A stretch of DNA of 38,151 nucleotides from Methanolacinia paynteri. GTDB taxonomy: Archaea > Halobacteriota > Methanomicrobia > Methanomicrobiales > Methanomicrobiaceae. Location of the stretch: the NCBI RefSeq assembly GCF_000784355.1, contig NZ_KN360940.1:22960-61110 (forward strand). The letters are read 5' to 3'. The translations under genes and the position numbers were made by a program. Shown piece after piece: positions 16,300-24,879 of the stretch (positions within the stretch are counted from its first letter, which is position 1; every line of letters begins with the position of its first letter). The notes beneath the pieces are model-generated. The model saw nothing but the letters and a program-made list of their open reading frames with translations, ran no database searches and was not told where the DNA came from.

Positions 16300-18387
16300 A
16301 TGACGGGAACAGACGTAGAGAGCATTATATCGATAATACTTCTCCTGCTTTTCATTGCAATCTTCGCGGGAATATTATTCAGAAAGATAAAAGTGCCCTA
16401 CACAATCGGCCTTTTCCTGGCAGGTTTTGTAATTACGGCGATATCCCGGAACATTTCAGGAATCGAAAACCTCTTCGATTTTGTGCTCTCATCAGAAATT
16501 ATACTCTTTCTCTTTCTGCCGCCCATCGTCTTCGAAGCTGCCTTTCATATCAACAAGAGGCTGATGTCAGAGACAATTGCACCGATACTTATTCTTGCAA
16601 TTCCCGGAGTCATATTTTCTGCATTGGTTGTCGGCTGTATAGTCGGATATGCAACCCCGGTGCCGCTGATATATGCGATGCTCTTCGGGGCCCTGATCTC
16701 GGCAACCGACCCTGTCTCGGTCATAGCGCTCTTCAAAAACATAGGAGTTCCTGCAAGACTTACGACTATCCTCGAAGGTGAAAGCGTATTCAACGATGCA
16801 TCTGCCCTTGTTACGTTCAGCCTTGTTCTCGGGATCATTAGTGTGGGAACCTTCGATCTCTACACAGTTGTCTATGGAACGGAATGGATATTCTGGAGCT
16901 TCTTCGGCGGAATCCTCACGGGAATATTCACAGGCATCCTGATTGGAAGTCTCATCGCCCTGTCCGGGAAGGATGCAGTCATATCGTCTGTTATAACGAT
17001 GATAATTGCATATGCCTCCTATCTCCTGGCGGACTCGCTATTCCAGGTGTCCGGAATAATTGCGGTGCTTACGGCAGGACTAATCGTCGGGTGGTTCTCC
17101 TCGATCTGGCTTAAGAAGGAGGAACGCAAAGGGCTGTCGGATTTCCAGGATTTTTCCGCATATCTTGCGAACAGTCTCATATTTCTCCTGATCGGAATTA
17201 CAACCGCCAACATACTGGCAGTTTACAGCTCCGAAACCGAACTCCTGCTCCTGATTCCTGTCGCACTGGTCGCGGTCTTCATATCGAGGGCCGCGGTGGT
17301 CTATATCCTTTCGGGTGTCATGAATCTCTTCAAAGGCAGGGGTTACATCCCGCTAAATTACCAGCATGCACTTTTCTGGGGAGGGCTCCGCGGTGCCGTT
17401 GCACTCGCACTTGCGCTCTCGATCAGCGAGAATATGCCGTACAGGGATGAGATCGTGATGATGACAGTCGGGGTCGTCCTGTTTACCGTTATCGTCGAGG
17501 GGACGACGACAAAACCGCTTACAGCGAAACTTGGTCTCGACCGGCCGAGCAATATCGCGTTATACGAATATTACAGCGGAATCATCCATGCAAAGACGGC
17601 GGGTCTCAAGATTCTCGACAGACTTGAAGCACGGAATAAGGTGGAACCGGTGATTGCCGGCAGGATCAGGGATGAGTATTCCCGTGAGATTACAGATGCC
17701 CGCAGCGGCATACAGGAAATATACCAGAATATTCTCCCGGATGACGAAGTTTTAAAAAAGTTCCTGTGGATTCGGCTGATTATGGTTGAGAGGAGTTTCT
17801 ACGAGGAGTTTTATGAAGGCGGTTATATCTCTGAGATCGTTCTTGACGAGATGAGGCATTTCATCAATCTCAGGCTGGACGATGTAATGGCAGGAATTGT
17901 GCCTCCGCGTGATATTCTCAAACCTGATTCCCCGGAATACAGGATCTCTATGAAAACAGCAGCCGTCCTCTCGGGGACATTTAAGAACTCCCATTTTGCC
18001 AAAAACCTGCGAAAATTCATACTTACAACCGAATACCAGAAATATATTGTATTGAGTTCTGCGGCCACGGAGGTGGAGGGTGCCATGGACATTATCACTT
18101 CAGAACTGGATTTCCCGGAGAAAATTGTGGACGAGGCCGGAAAAGAACTGCACAGGATCTCGGAGAGGTCGGAGAAGAGAATCGAAGATATGTCAGCGAG
18201 GTACCCCGAGCTTTCAAAAGATATCGAGGACTACTATTTCCGGCTTTCTATTATGATGAAGGAGGAGAAGGAATATTCGGGCATGAAGGAAAAAGGGCTT
18301 GTATTTCCGAATGTATATCATAAACTCCTGGAAAAGATCGAGAAAGAGAGAGCCGGGCTTGAGGAACATATATTCAATATTGTCTGA
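16300..18387 (+). CDS. CPA1 (NhaP-type) Na+/H+ antiporter with long cytoplasmic tail
   Basis: A 695-residue protein. The first ~410 residues are a 12-13 segment antiporter core with FLFLPPIVFEAAFHIN, ATDPVSVIALF (Asp137) and ESVFNDASALV. The Asn165-Asp166 pair is typical of electroneutral CPA1 exchangers. The remaining ~285 residues are hydrophilic, helical and charged, a cytoplasmic tail of the kind that regulates NhaP-like transporters; I recognise no named domain in it. It would exchange Na+ or K+ for H+ across the membrane. The start is ATG at 16300. It is divergent from the CPA2 antiporter at 14947-16143. Confidence 0.92.
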   Translation: MTGTDVESIISIILLLLFIAIFAGILFRKIKVPYTIGLFLAGFVITAISRNISGIENLFDFVLSSEIILFLFLPPIVFEAAFHINKRLMSETIAPILILAIPGVIFSALVVGCIVGYATPVPLIYAMLFGALISATDPVSVIALFKNIGVPARLTTILEGESVFNDASALVTFSLVLGIISVGTFDLYTVVYGTEWIFWSFFGGILTGIFTGILIGSLIALSGKDAVISSVITMIIAYASYLLADSLFQVSGIIAVLTAGLIVGWFSSIWLKKEERKGLSDFQDFSAYLANSLIFLLIGITTANILAVYSSETELLLLIPVALVAVFISRAAVVYILSGVMNLFKGRGYIPLNYQHALFWGGLRGAVALALALSISENMPYRDEIVMMTVGVVLFTVIVEGTTTKPLTAKLGLDRPSNIALYEYYSGIIHAKTAGLKILDRLEARNKVEPVIAGRIRDEYSREITDARSGIQEIYQNILPDDEVLKKFLWIRLIMVERSFYEEFYEGGYISEIVLDEMRHFINLRLDDVMAGIVPPRDILKPDSPEYRISMKTAAVLSGTFKNSHFAKNLRKFILTTEYQKYIVLSSAATEVEGAMDIITSELDFPEKIVDEAGKELHRISERSEKRIEDMSARYPELSKDIEDYYFRLSIMMKEEKEYSGMKEKGLVFPNVYHKLLEKIEKERAGLEEHIFNIV

Positions 18388-18535
18388 TCTGAAAAACAAG
18401 TTTTTTTCTGAAATCACCAGGTTGGCAGATATCAATTTTCACAGATTTTTCCCAGGAAACAGAGCGATCGAAAGGTCGATCTTAATTTTGTCGTAAATAG
18501 ATCTGATAACTGGGCCTCCGATTTCAATGTGTTAT

Positions 18536-18547
18536 ACTTTATAAAAC
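18536..18547 (+). promoter_or_regulatory. TATA-like promoter of the HsdM'-HsdS' fusion gene
   Basis: The A/T box CTTTATAAAAC lies about 45 bases before the ATG at 18587. Transcription would be expected to begin about 25 bases downstream, giving a leader near 20 nt. The spacing fits an archaeal promoter; no experiment supports it. Confidence 0.5.
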
Positions 18548-18586
18548 TAAAACTCACAGTTTAGATCGGATACTGATAGCGGGTAA

Positions 18587-18973
18587 ATGGTCAATATGGA
18601 AAATCTAAGCGCAAACGTAAGCGAAAGAGCCAATCTTATCTTGTCGATAGCAGATAAACTGACCGGAACATACAAACCTCATGAATATGGAGAAGTGATT
18701 CTTCCCCTGACTGTCATAAGGCGTTTTGACTGTGTACTTGCAGATACAAAAGATGCCGTTCTTGAGAAGAATTCCAAAGTAAAAGCAGTTGCAATGAAAG
18801 AGACATTTCTCCAGAAAGCGTCCGGCTATTCGTTCTACAATACAAGCAGATTCACATTTCAAAAACTGCTGGATGACCCCGACAATATAGAGACACTCAT
18901 CAGAAAACTTGAAGAATACAAAAATTCCCTGATCTATGAAGCCGTGACCGGGAAGATGGATGTTTGCCAATGA
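18587..18973 (+). pseudogene. In-frame HsdM N-terminus / HsdS C-terminus fusion (type I R-M deletion scar)
   Basis: A 128-residue open frame made of two unrelated parts. Residues 1-~105 match the N-terminal helical domain of type I DNA methyltransferase subunit HsdM (YGEVILPLTVIRRFDCVLAD, ASGYSFYNTSRFTFQKLLDD). The last ~25 residues (LIRKLEEYKNSLIYEAVTGK, then MDV) match the very end of specificity subunit HsdS. The catalytic domain of HsdM (with its NPPF motif) and nearly all of HsdS are gone, so neither methylation nor target recognition is possible. The simplest origin is a large deletion that happened to join in frame. The product may still be made, since a promoter precedes it and the next gene overlaps its stop in ATGA. 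Confidence 0.8.
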
Positions 18974-19839
18974 CGGAAAAAGAGAAGAAAATACCTATAG
19001 GCTCTGAAACGGCAATAAAAATATTCGACCAGAAAAATATCAGGACAGCATGGGATAGTGAGAATGAGAAATGGTATTTCTCAATCATCGACGTACTGGC
19101 AGTACTTACTGAAAGCAAAAATCCCACAGCATATTGGAGAAAACTTAAACAGCGACTCAAAACAGAGGGAAACCAAACCGTGACAAATTGTCACGGTTTG
19201 AAGATGTCTGCTCCGGACGGGAAAATGAGAATGACTGATGTTGCCGACACGGAACAACTGTTCAGGCTTATCCAGTCAGTACCCTCCCCTAAAGCAGAAC
19301 CGTTTAAGATATGGCTTGCAAAAGTAGGAAAAGAAAGGGTAGATGAGATCGCCGATCCGGAACTTACGATAGACAGGGCTCTTCAGACCTACCGAAGGAA
19401 AGGATACTCTGAAAAGTGGATAAATCAGCGATTAAAGACCATTGAAATCCGTAAAGAGTTAACGGACGAATGGGATCGTGCAGGAATTGAAAAAGGAACA
19501 GACTATGCGATATTGACAGATGAAATCACTAAAGCATGGTCCGGAATGACAACAAAAGAATATAAACAGTTAAAAGAGCTAAGAAAAGAAAGCCTCCGCG
19601 ACAATATGACAAATCTTGAACTTGTCCTGAATATGCTTGCAGAAGCTACTACAACAGAGATATCCAAATCAGAAAATCCATCAGGACTTTCAGATAGCCA
19701 GAAGATTGCAAACCGTGGAGGGAAGGTAGCCGGAACTGCCCGCAAAGAGATTATAAAACAAACGGGAAAAGATCCTGTAACTTCAAAGAAGGATACAGAA
19801 CAGCAACTTTCAAACGCGGAAAACGCAGAGATAAACTAA
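18970..19839 (+). CDS. Bro-N / antirepressor-like protein of type I R-M loci
   Basis: A 289-residue protein starting at the ATG at 18970, which overlaps the previous stop (ATGA), so translation is probably coupled. The N-terminal ~115 residues are Bro-N-like (IRTAWDSENEKWYFSIIDVL, CHGLKMSAPDGKMRMTDVAD). The middle (SPKAEPFKIWLAKVGKERVDE, then YRRKGYSEKWINQRLK) and the C-terminal Lys-rich region match a group often encoded inside type I restriction-modification operons and called phage antirepressor. Its role there is unresolved; control of restriction is a common guess. No hsdR follows. A perfect 13-bp inverted repeat lies inside the gene at 19174-19200. Confidence 0.85.
   Translation: MTEKEKKIPIGSETAIKIFDQKNIRTAWDSENEKWYFSIIDVLAVLTESKNPTAYWRKLKQRLKTEGNQTVTNCHGLKMSAPDGKMRMTDVADTEQLFRLIQSVPSPKAEPFKIWLAKVGKERVDEIADPELTIDRALQTYRRKGYSEKWINQRLKTIEIRKELTDEWDRAGIEKGTDYAILTDEITKAWSGMTTKEYKQLKELRKESLRDNMTNLELVLNMLAEATTTEISKSENPSGLSDSQKIANRGGKVAGTARKEIIKQTGKDPVTSKKDTEQQLSNAENAEIN
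19174..19200. promoter_or_regulatory. Perfect 27-bp palindrome inside the Bro-N gene
   Basis: CAAACCGTGACAA and TTGTCACGGTTTG form a 13-bp inverted repeat around a single central A. It encodes the conserved QTVTNCHGL segment. It could be an internal operator or a stable mRNA hairpin, or only reflect codon choice over a conserved peptide. Confidence 0.5.
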
Positions 19840-20302
19840 ATTCCGATCGAGCTTAAATTTCTAAAGAAAACCGTATGAAGATTTGAGTCTAAATATGGAA
19901 ATTTCGGGATCTCAGTAACTTTTTGATAAATACAGATTAAACTTGCCCAAGTTAGCAGGTAAACATCACGCCCTTACAGGAATGCCTGCACTATACATTA
20001 CAACATCCACCAAAACGTAAGATCTGATATAAGGACTCAGATACCTCTCCCGAGACAAGTTCGACCCCCCTTCCGAACGAACTTATGATATTTACTTTGT
20101 ATTCCGGAAGTCATAATAGAGATTTCTCAGATGCATTCATGAAACGAAGGTTTCATACACTGTTTCATTTAGATCACAAAGCGATTTAATGCTAAATCAT
20201 CACAAACACATAAAAATAAATCAAAACCCGAAAAAAGGTTTTAGGTGAACACCAATCAGGTGTCAAAACATCATTTGTGAACTCACATAGATCTCCTGAG
20301 AA
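19840..20302. other. Spacer after the R-M remnant
   Basis: No gene is credible in these 463 bases, and I find no HsdR fragment. They hold AT-rich DNA and, at 20137-20197, a diverged copy of repeat R3. Both flanking genes end here (convergent). Confidence 0.5.
20137..20197 (+). repeat. Repeat R3 copy 1 (double palindrome, diverged)
   Basis: TTCATGAAACGAAGGTTTCAT followed by ACACTGTTTCATTTAGATCAC, AAAGCGATTTAATG. The first palindrome (ATGAAAC/GTTTCAT) is intact; the second is degenerate. It is the only R3 copy I found outside the 29-38 kb island and is not next to a gene start. Confidence 0.75.
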
Positions 20303-20518
20303 TCACCCCTCGACAATCTCGAAAAATTTCAGCGCAGCGGGAGCATGATCTTTTATCTCATCGTAGAAATATGTGCCCAGTGCCGCATCCGAATCCGCAA
20401 TCGACTGTTTCAATGTCCGGACAAGCCATCCCTTTAAAGTGCCTTCGTTGTCAAGAGAGTTCATTACGACGACGACGGCCTCATCAACTTCCTGTTTGTT
20501 TCTCCAACGGTATCCCAT
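20303..20518 (-). CDS. Small acidic protein of unknown function (71 residues)
   Basis: The frame is open further upstream, but the ATG at 20518 is preceded five bases away by GGAGGTG, a full complement to the archaeal 16S 3' end, so I choose it. The product starts MGYRWRNKQEVDEAVVVVMN and contains LDNEGTLKGWLVRTLKQSIA and FYDEIKDHAPAALKFFEIVE. It is short, soluble, probably alpha-helical, and has no Cys pairs or membrane segment. I do not recognise a family. It stands alone with its own strong ribosome site, and its upstream region carries the three-hairpin element at 20689. Confidence 0.7.
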   Translation of the reverse strand: MGYRWRNKQEVDEAVVVVMNSLDNEGTLKGWLVRTLKQSIADSDAALGTYFYDEIKDHAPAALKFFEIVEG

Positions 20519-20688
20519 TTTTACACCTCCGGGAAATGATGTAATGTTTTCCTGAAGATATTTAGATTTTATTGAGGTGTCAGGGTTGCAATATCTCAAA
20601 ATTGTTTTGCAGATCCCAGGATTCAGTATCCACACATCCCAAGGTATAGGACGAGATTTCGTTCTAAAAAAATCCATTCCGAACCTGC

Positions 20689-20817
20689 CATGAGCTTATG
20701 ACATCTCTCCGCTCAGGGGATACCCGCCTATCCCCTGAGCGGCATATCACCACGAAGAGGCCCCGAGGTCGGGGCCGATCCGCGGGTCTGCAGGGCGGCA
20801 CGCGGCGAGGGGTTGCC
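20689..20817 (+). repeat. Three-hairpin element (family R2), copy A
   Basis: It begins CATGAGCT. Hairpin P1 is CCGCTCAGGGGATA/TATCCCCTGAGCGG (20709-20742). P2 is GGCCCC-GAGGTC-GGGGCC (20759-20776). P3 is CCGCG/CGCGG (20780-20805). It ends CGAGGGGTTGCC. It aligns without gaps through P3 to copy D at 35309, and the base changes keep pairing in P1 and P3. On the minus strand it lies downstream of the AI-2E-family gene and upstream of the 71-residue gene. Confidence 0.88.
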
Positions 20818-20847
20818 TGCGATAAAAGAAAAAAATAAAATTAAAAA

Positions 20848-21897
20848 TTATTCTTCCTCAGCCTGCCCCGGCTCGTCGAATCCAAGAAGGGTAGTTATCC
20901 ATCTCGTGTCCGGACTTCCCTGCAGGAGAGCGATGATTATTACAGTGAACGGAACCGAGAGAAACAGCCCCACAGGACCGAGAACCCACGACCACAGGAT
21001 GATCGTAACGATTACGATCAAAGGCGGAATCTGGAAACTGTCTGCTGCAAATTTGGAGAATACGAAATTTTCAACCACCGCATTAATTATGCAGATGCCT
21101 ACGATCACCACGGCCGCACCCCATACCCCGAGCTGGAGCCAGGCGAGAAATATCGCGGGGATTGAAACAATTATCAGGCCGACATACGGGATGTAGCTTA
21201 AAATAATCGCCATAAGACCCCAGAAGACCGCCATATCGATCCCGAGAATATACAGCATTCCCCCGAACGATGCCCCGAGAACAACATTCGTCTTGGTCTT
21301 TACGACGAGCCATTTGATGATATTAGAGATAATGACTTTTACATTCTCGACCTTACCCGAGCCTTCCCCGTAAACTTTTTCAATCCTTCCCGGCATTTTG
21401 TGCACTTCAAGGAGAGCGAAGCACGTTATTACAAGAATGAAGAAGAGATCCATGGCAAGCATCGATCCTCCTGCGACAACCTCAAGAACCATTTTTGAAA
21501 TTGCATTCCAGTCGGGTTTCAGGACAGATGCGACCATATCTCCTGAAATATTGAACCTGGCCAAAATATCCATCAACTCCGAGAGTCTCTCTGTCAGAAG
21601 GGATTCGTATTCCGGCAGTCTCGATATGAAAACGTACAGGGATTCATAGATCAGGAATACGAAAGCCAGGATACAGACGATATAAAGAATTATAATTATC
21701 GTCACCGAAAGGATATCGGAAAGCCCGGCCTTGTTCAGCCTCTTCATAATAGGAATTCCAAGAAGAGTAAGGATCACGGATATCAGCATAATATTTATGA
21801 AATAGGCCGCACTTTTCATCCCGATCAGGATTACAAACAGCAAAGCGATCGACAGGAGAGGATAGAGCAGGTTCTTTAAATTTTCAGGAGTTCTCAT
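20848..21897 (-). CDS. AI-2E family transporter
   Basis: A 349-residue membrane protein of the UPF0118/AI-2E family. It has two hydrophobic blocks at the N-terminus, a hydrophilic helical region (about residues 80-150, with LYVFISRLPEYESLLTERLS) and then four to five further segments with WGLMAIILSYIPYVG and the late VLGPVGLFLSVPFTVII. Family members move autoinducer-2, Na+/H+ or other small solutes; the name does not prove AI-2 transport, and no luxS- or lsr-type gene is nearby. The AT-rich tract just after the stop could end its transcript. It is divergent from the sensor kinase at 22123. Confidence 0.9.
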   Translation of the reverse strand: MRTPENLKNLLYPLLSIALLFVILIGMKSAAYFINIMLISVILTLLGIPIMKRLNKAGLSDILSVTIIIILYIVCILAFVFLIYESLYVFISRLPEYESLLTERLSELMDILARFNISGDMVASVLKPDWNAISKMVLEVVAGGSMLAMDLFFILVITCFALLEVHKMPGRIEKVYGEGSGKVENVKVIISNIIKWLVVKTKTNVVLGASFGGMLYILGIDMAVFWGLMAIILSYIPYVGLIIVSIPAIFLAWLQLGVWGAAVVIVGICIINAVVENFVFSKFAADSFQIPPLIVIVTIILWSWVLGPVGLFLSVPFTVIIIALLQGSPDTRWITTLLGFDEPGQAEEE

Positions 21898-22122
21898 CTT
21901 TACAACCAGTCCGATTATTAATATTTATCCGTGGCTTAAAAATAAATTCTGATTGCCATCCGGAATCTCCAGATCCATCTATAGGTGTCCGGCATATATG
22001 GAAAATCAATTAGAATAATATTTTAACCATTACTGATGCAATATTGATTATCCATATAGCAGTTATTTGGAGTTCAATAATTTAATAATAATATAACCAG
22101 AATTATAGGATGGGATTGATCG

Positions 22123-23898
22123 ATGGGCAGATTATGGGCGGCCGTTTTTCTTCTGTTAATAGTAGTAACTATTATTCCCGGCCACGTTTCATGCCTGGAA
22201 GAAAGCGATCTGGAGCAGATTCTTTATATCAACTCATATGATTTCGATTTTTCATGGAGTAAACTCATGGCGGACGGAGTCCATGACGGTATCATTTCCG
22301 GTTTGAACGAGAGCGAAAAACCCGGGGTGTATGTTCTTACCGAGTTTATGGACTCAAAATTCATCTCTGACGATATTCATTTCAGGAATCTCTACAACCT
22401 TTACTCATACAAATTAAAAGGCAACAAACCCGGTGTAATTATCGTATCGGATGACAATGCACTCAGGTTTATGAGAGAATACGGAGATGAGATGTTTCCG
22501 GGAGTGCCGGTAGTTTTTACAGGCATAAACGACTATGATTGGATTCTCGATGATCTGCCTGCCAATTATACCGGAATAATCGAAAAAACTCCGATCGAAG
22601 AGAATATAGATCTGGTTCTCAGGCTGCACCCGGATTTGAATACAATATACTTTGTGACCGACGATACATTCACAGGGAAAACCGTCCGCAGACAGACCGA
22701 AAATATCACGAAAAAATATGAAGACAGGATTGAGGTCAGGTATTCGGGCCAGGGGCTGAGTACAGGGGAAATGCTCCGTGAAGTGCAGGAACTCCCCGAC
22801 AATTCGGCAGTAATCTTCTTCACTTACAGCATCCTGAACGAAAACGGGGATAAGATGTACCCCGACCGCTACATCATCACTCTCATGAATCAGAATCGAA
22901 TCCCGGTATATACTGTAATGGACCAGTACAATAAACTGGGAGTTTCCGGAGGTTACCAGATATCCGCATATGAACTCGGGAAAGCGGCATCCGAAAAGGC
23001 CATGAAAATAATCCATGGAACCGATCCGAATGACATCCCGGTTGAAACAGAAACACCCTCCAAAATTGAACTTAATTACGACGATATTAAAAAATACGAT
23101 ATAAAAGACGACAATATCCCGTCGGAAACCGAATTCTTCAACAGACCTTCATACATGGTTGCCATCCCGAAAAATTTCGCAACCGCGATAGTAATCCTGA
23201 TATTGTCTCTTGCAGCCATCCTGCTCATCTCTCTTGTCTACAATAATAAGCTAAAAAAGACCGAGATCGAACTTAAAGATTCGCTCGACGAGAAAAATAT
23301 CCTTCTAAGAGAGATCCACCACAGGGTCAAGAACAATCTGGCCGTGATAACAAGTCTCGTAGAAATGCAGTCCATGAATTCGATGGAGACCGAAACGAAA
23401 CAAAAACTCAGGGATATGGGCAACAGGATAATATCGATGTCTATTATCTATGACAACCTGTACCAGTCGGGAAATCTTTCAAAGATCAATATCAGGACCG
23501 TTTTCATGACCCTCGGAGAGAAGCTTATCCAGGACTATAGTATGGGGATCGATATTCATTTTGAGGTAACCGGTGAGGACTGCCTGATCAGCCCCGACAA
23601 AGCGGTCCCTCTCAGCCTGGTAATTAACGAAATAATAGGAAATTCATTGAGATTTGCATTTGCAGGAAAAAAATCGGGCGAAATCCGGATCAACTATACC
23701 TGTAAAGACGAAATCCTCAACATAAGAATCTCTGATAACGGCATCGGAATCGACCGGCCGTATATCGAAGGCGAAACGGAATCCATCGGTCTCGATCTCA
23801 TCAGGAACATCGTATCACTTCAGCTCAACGGAACAGCAGAGATCCGCAGCGACGGCGGTACGATCTGGATCATCAGCTTTCCTACAGACAACGATTAA
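22123..23898 (+). CDS. Membrane sensor histidine kinase with ABC-type binding-protein sensor domain
   Basis: A 591-residue protein. Residues 1-24 are a signal peptide or anchor ([17 protein letters not shown]). Residues about 30-330 resemble the periplasmic binding-protein fold of the ABC_sub_bind family ([46 protein letters not shown]), exposed outside the membrane. A membrane segment lies at about 349-370. The kinase is of the HisKA_2 type: [15 protein letters not shown], His399/His400, followed by a GHKL ATPase domain ([23 protein letters not shown]). It should sense a small extracellular ligand and phosphorylate an unlinked response regulator. Its stop overlaps the convergent glycosylase gene by three bases. 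Confidence 0.9.
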   Translation: MGRLWAAVFLLLIVVTIIPGHVSCLEESDLEQILYINSYDFDFSWSKLMADGVHDGIISGLNESEKPGVYVLTEFMDSKFISDDIHFRNLYNLYSYKLKGNKPGVIIVSDDNALRFMREYGDEMFPGVPVVFTGINDYDWILDDLPANYTGIIEKTPIEENIDLVLRLHPDLNTIYFVTDDTFTGKTVRRQTENITKKYEDRIEVRYSGQGLSTGEMLREVQELPDNSAVIFFTYSILNENGDKMYPDRYIITLMNQNRIPVYTVMDQYNKLGVSGGYQISAYELGKAASEKAMKIIHGTDPNDIPVETETPSKIELNYDDIKKYDIKDDNIPSETEFFNRPSYMVAIPKNFATAIVILILSLAAILLISLVYNNKLKKTEIELKDSLDEKNILLREIHHRVKNNLAVITSLVEMQSMNSMETETKQKLRDMGNRIISMSIIYDNLYQSGNLSKINIRTVFMTLGEKLIQDYSMGIDIHFEVTGEDCLISPDKAVPLSLVINEIIGNSLRFAFAGKKSGEIRINYTCKDEILNIRISDNGIGIDRPYIEGETESIGLDLIRNIVSLQLNGTAEIRSDGGTIWIISFPTDND

Positions 23899-24413
23899 TC
23901 TTTTCTTCCCGCAAACCCGACGATTTTTTTCCAGTCCGATAATTTCTCTTCATACGTGTAGCCGGCATTTGCAGGGCTTGTCGACATGAGGACCACTACG
24001 GTAATATCCGGATATTCCGGCAGATCGCCGTAGATCTTTTTGAACCACCTTCCGGCACCGGTGACTCCGTTTAATGCGATGCATTTTATCGTCGGATTTT
24101 CACGCAGGAATCCGGGGATGTCATTGGGGACGACATCCTTTATTCCCGAATCGCTGCTGCCCTCCCTCGAGCACCCGGATATGACATCCCATAGTGCAAT
24201 TCCATGATTCGAAAGCTCTGCAATCCTCCGGCCATACGGAAGATCCCGGTCTATCCCGAACAGGGATTCCATAATTTGCCAGAAATTGTTCCGCTTATTT
24301 GCATAATATTCTCCCTTTTCAAGAGAGATGACAGACGGAAAACTCCCGAGGATCAGGACGGAAGGGCCTTTTCCCGACAGCGGTCTTAGTCCTGGAGAAG
24401 CATTTGCAGGCAT
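23895..24413 (-). CDS. Uracil-DNA-glycosylase superfamily, DNA-deoxyinosine (hypoxanthine) glycosylase type
   Basis: A 172-residue protein. The first motif ([20 protein letters not shown], then RNNFWQIM) and the last ([17 protein letters not shown]) match the hypoxanthine-DNA glycosylase branch (UDG family 6). That branch removes deaminated adenine from DNA; the Asn in KRNNFW is the expected catalytic-site residue. The length suits a full single domain. It would begin base-excision repair in the cytoplasm. It starts with ATG at 24413 and ends inside the last codons of the convergent sensor kinase. Confidence 0.88.
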   Translation of the reverse strand: MPANASPGLRPLSGKGPSVLILGSFPSVISLEKGEYYANKRNNFWQIMESLFGIDRDLPYGRRIAELSNHGIALWDVISGCSREGSSDSGIKDVVPNDIPGFLRENPTIKCIALNGVTGAGRWFKKIYGDLPEYPDITVVVLMSTSPANAGYTYEEKLSDWKKIVGFAGRKD

Positions 24414-24476
24414 GTTTTGTTCATTATTGATTCTTCTTTTACTCTGTATAGCCCTGCCGCCCTGATTATGGTAAAA

Positions 24477-24487
24477 GATTATATTTC
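24477..24487 (+). promoter_or_regulatory. TATA-like box of the small exported protein gene
   Basis: GATTATATTTC lies about 29 bases before the ATG at 24511, the spacing expected if transcription begins at or next to the start codon. With no ribosome site visible, the mRNA is probably leaderless. Confidence 0.5.
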
Positions 24488-24510
24488 ATGCGGTCTCTTC
24501 TATTTAATCA

Positions 24511-24825
24511 ATGAAAACCGGGATCATCCTGATTGCGGCGATAATAATTACTGCGATAACGATCTGTCCGGCTGCTGCTATATCAGTTGAAGAGATCGAT
24601 ACCGGATCACTGGACATTCCCGAACTTGAAGCCCTCGATTTTTCCGAAACCCCTCTTGGCAGTCTCGAATCGCTGCTCACTTATTCAGAGAGGCTGATAA
24701 AAGCGGCCGAAGCACTACTTGATTTCATTGGTAGTATATTCAGCATGCTCGGCATGGAAGACAACACCGATGTCGAAAATCTGCTGAATATATTTGAGGA
24801 TGGAATGAACCTGACCAAAAAATGA
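24511..24825 (+). CDS. Small exported protein of unknown function
   Basis: A 104-residue protein with a clear signal peptide (IILIAAIIITAITICPAAA, cleavage likely after AAA near residue 23). The mature part is short, acidic and helical (TGSLDIPELEALDFSETPLG, LLTYSERLIKAAEALLDFIG). I do not recognise a family. It sits between two convergent or unrelated genes with its own TATA-like box. Confidence 0.7.
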   Translation: MKTGIILIAAIIITAITICPAAAISVEEIDTGSLDIPELEALDFSETPLGSLESLLTYSERLIKAAEALLDFIGSIFSMLGMEDNTDVENLLNIFEDGMNLTKK

Positions 24826-24879
24826 AGGATCGAAATATATTTCCGTGCTTTATAATTGATTACCTGTGAGTTTATCACT

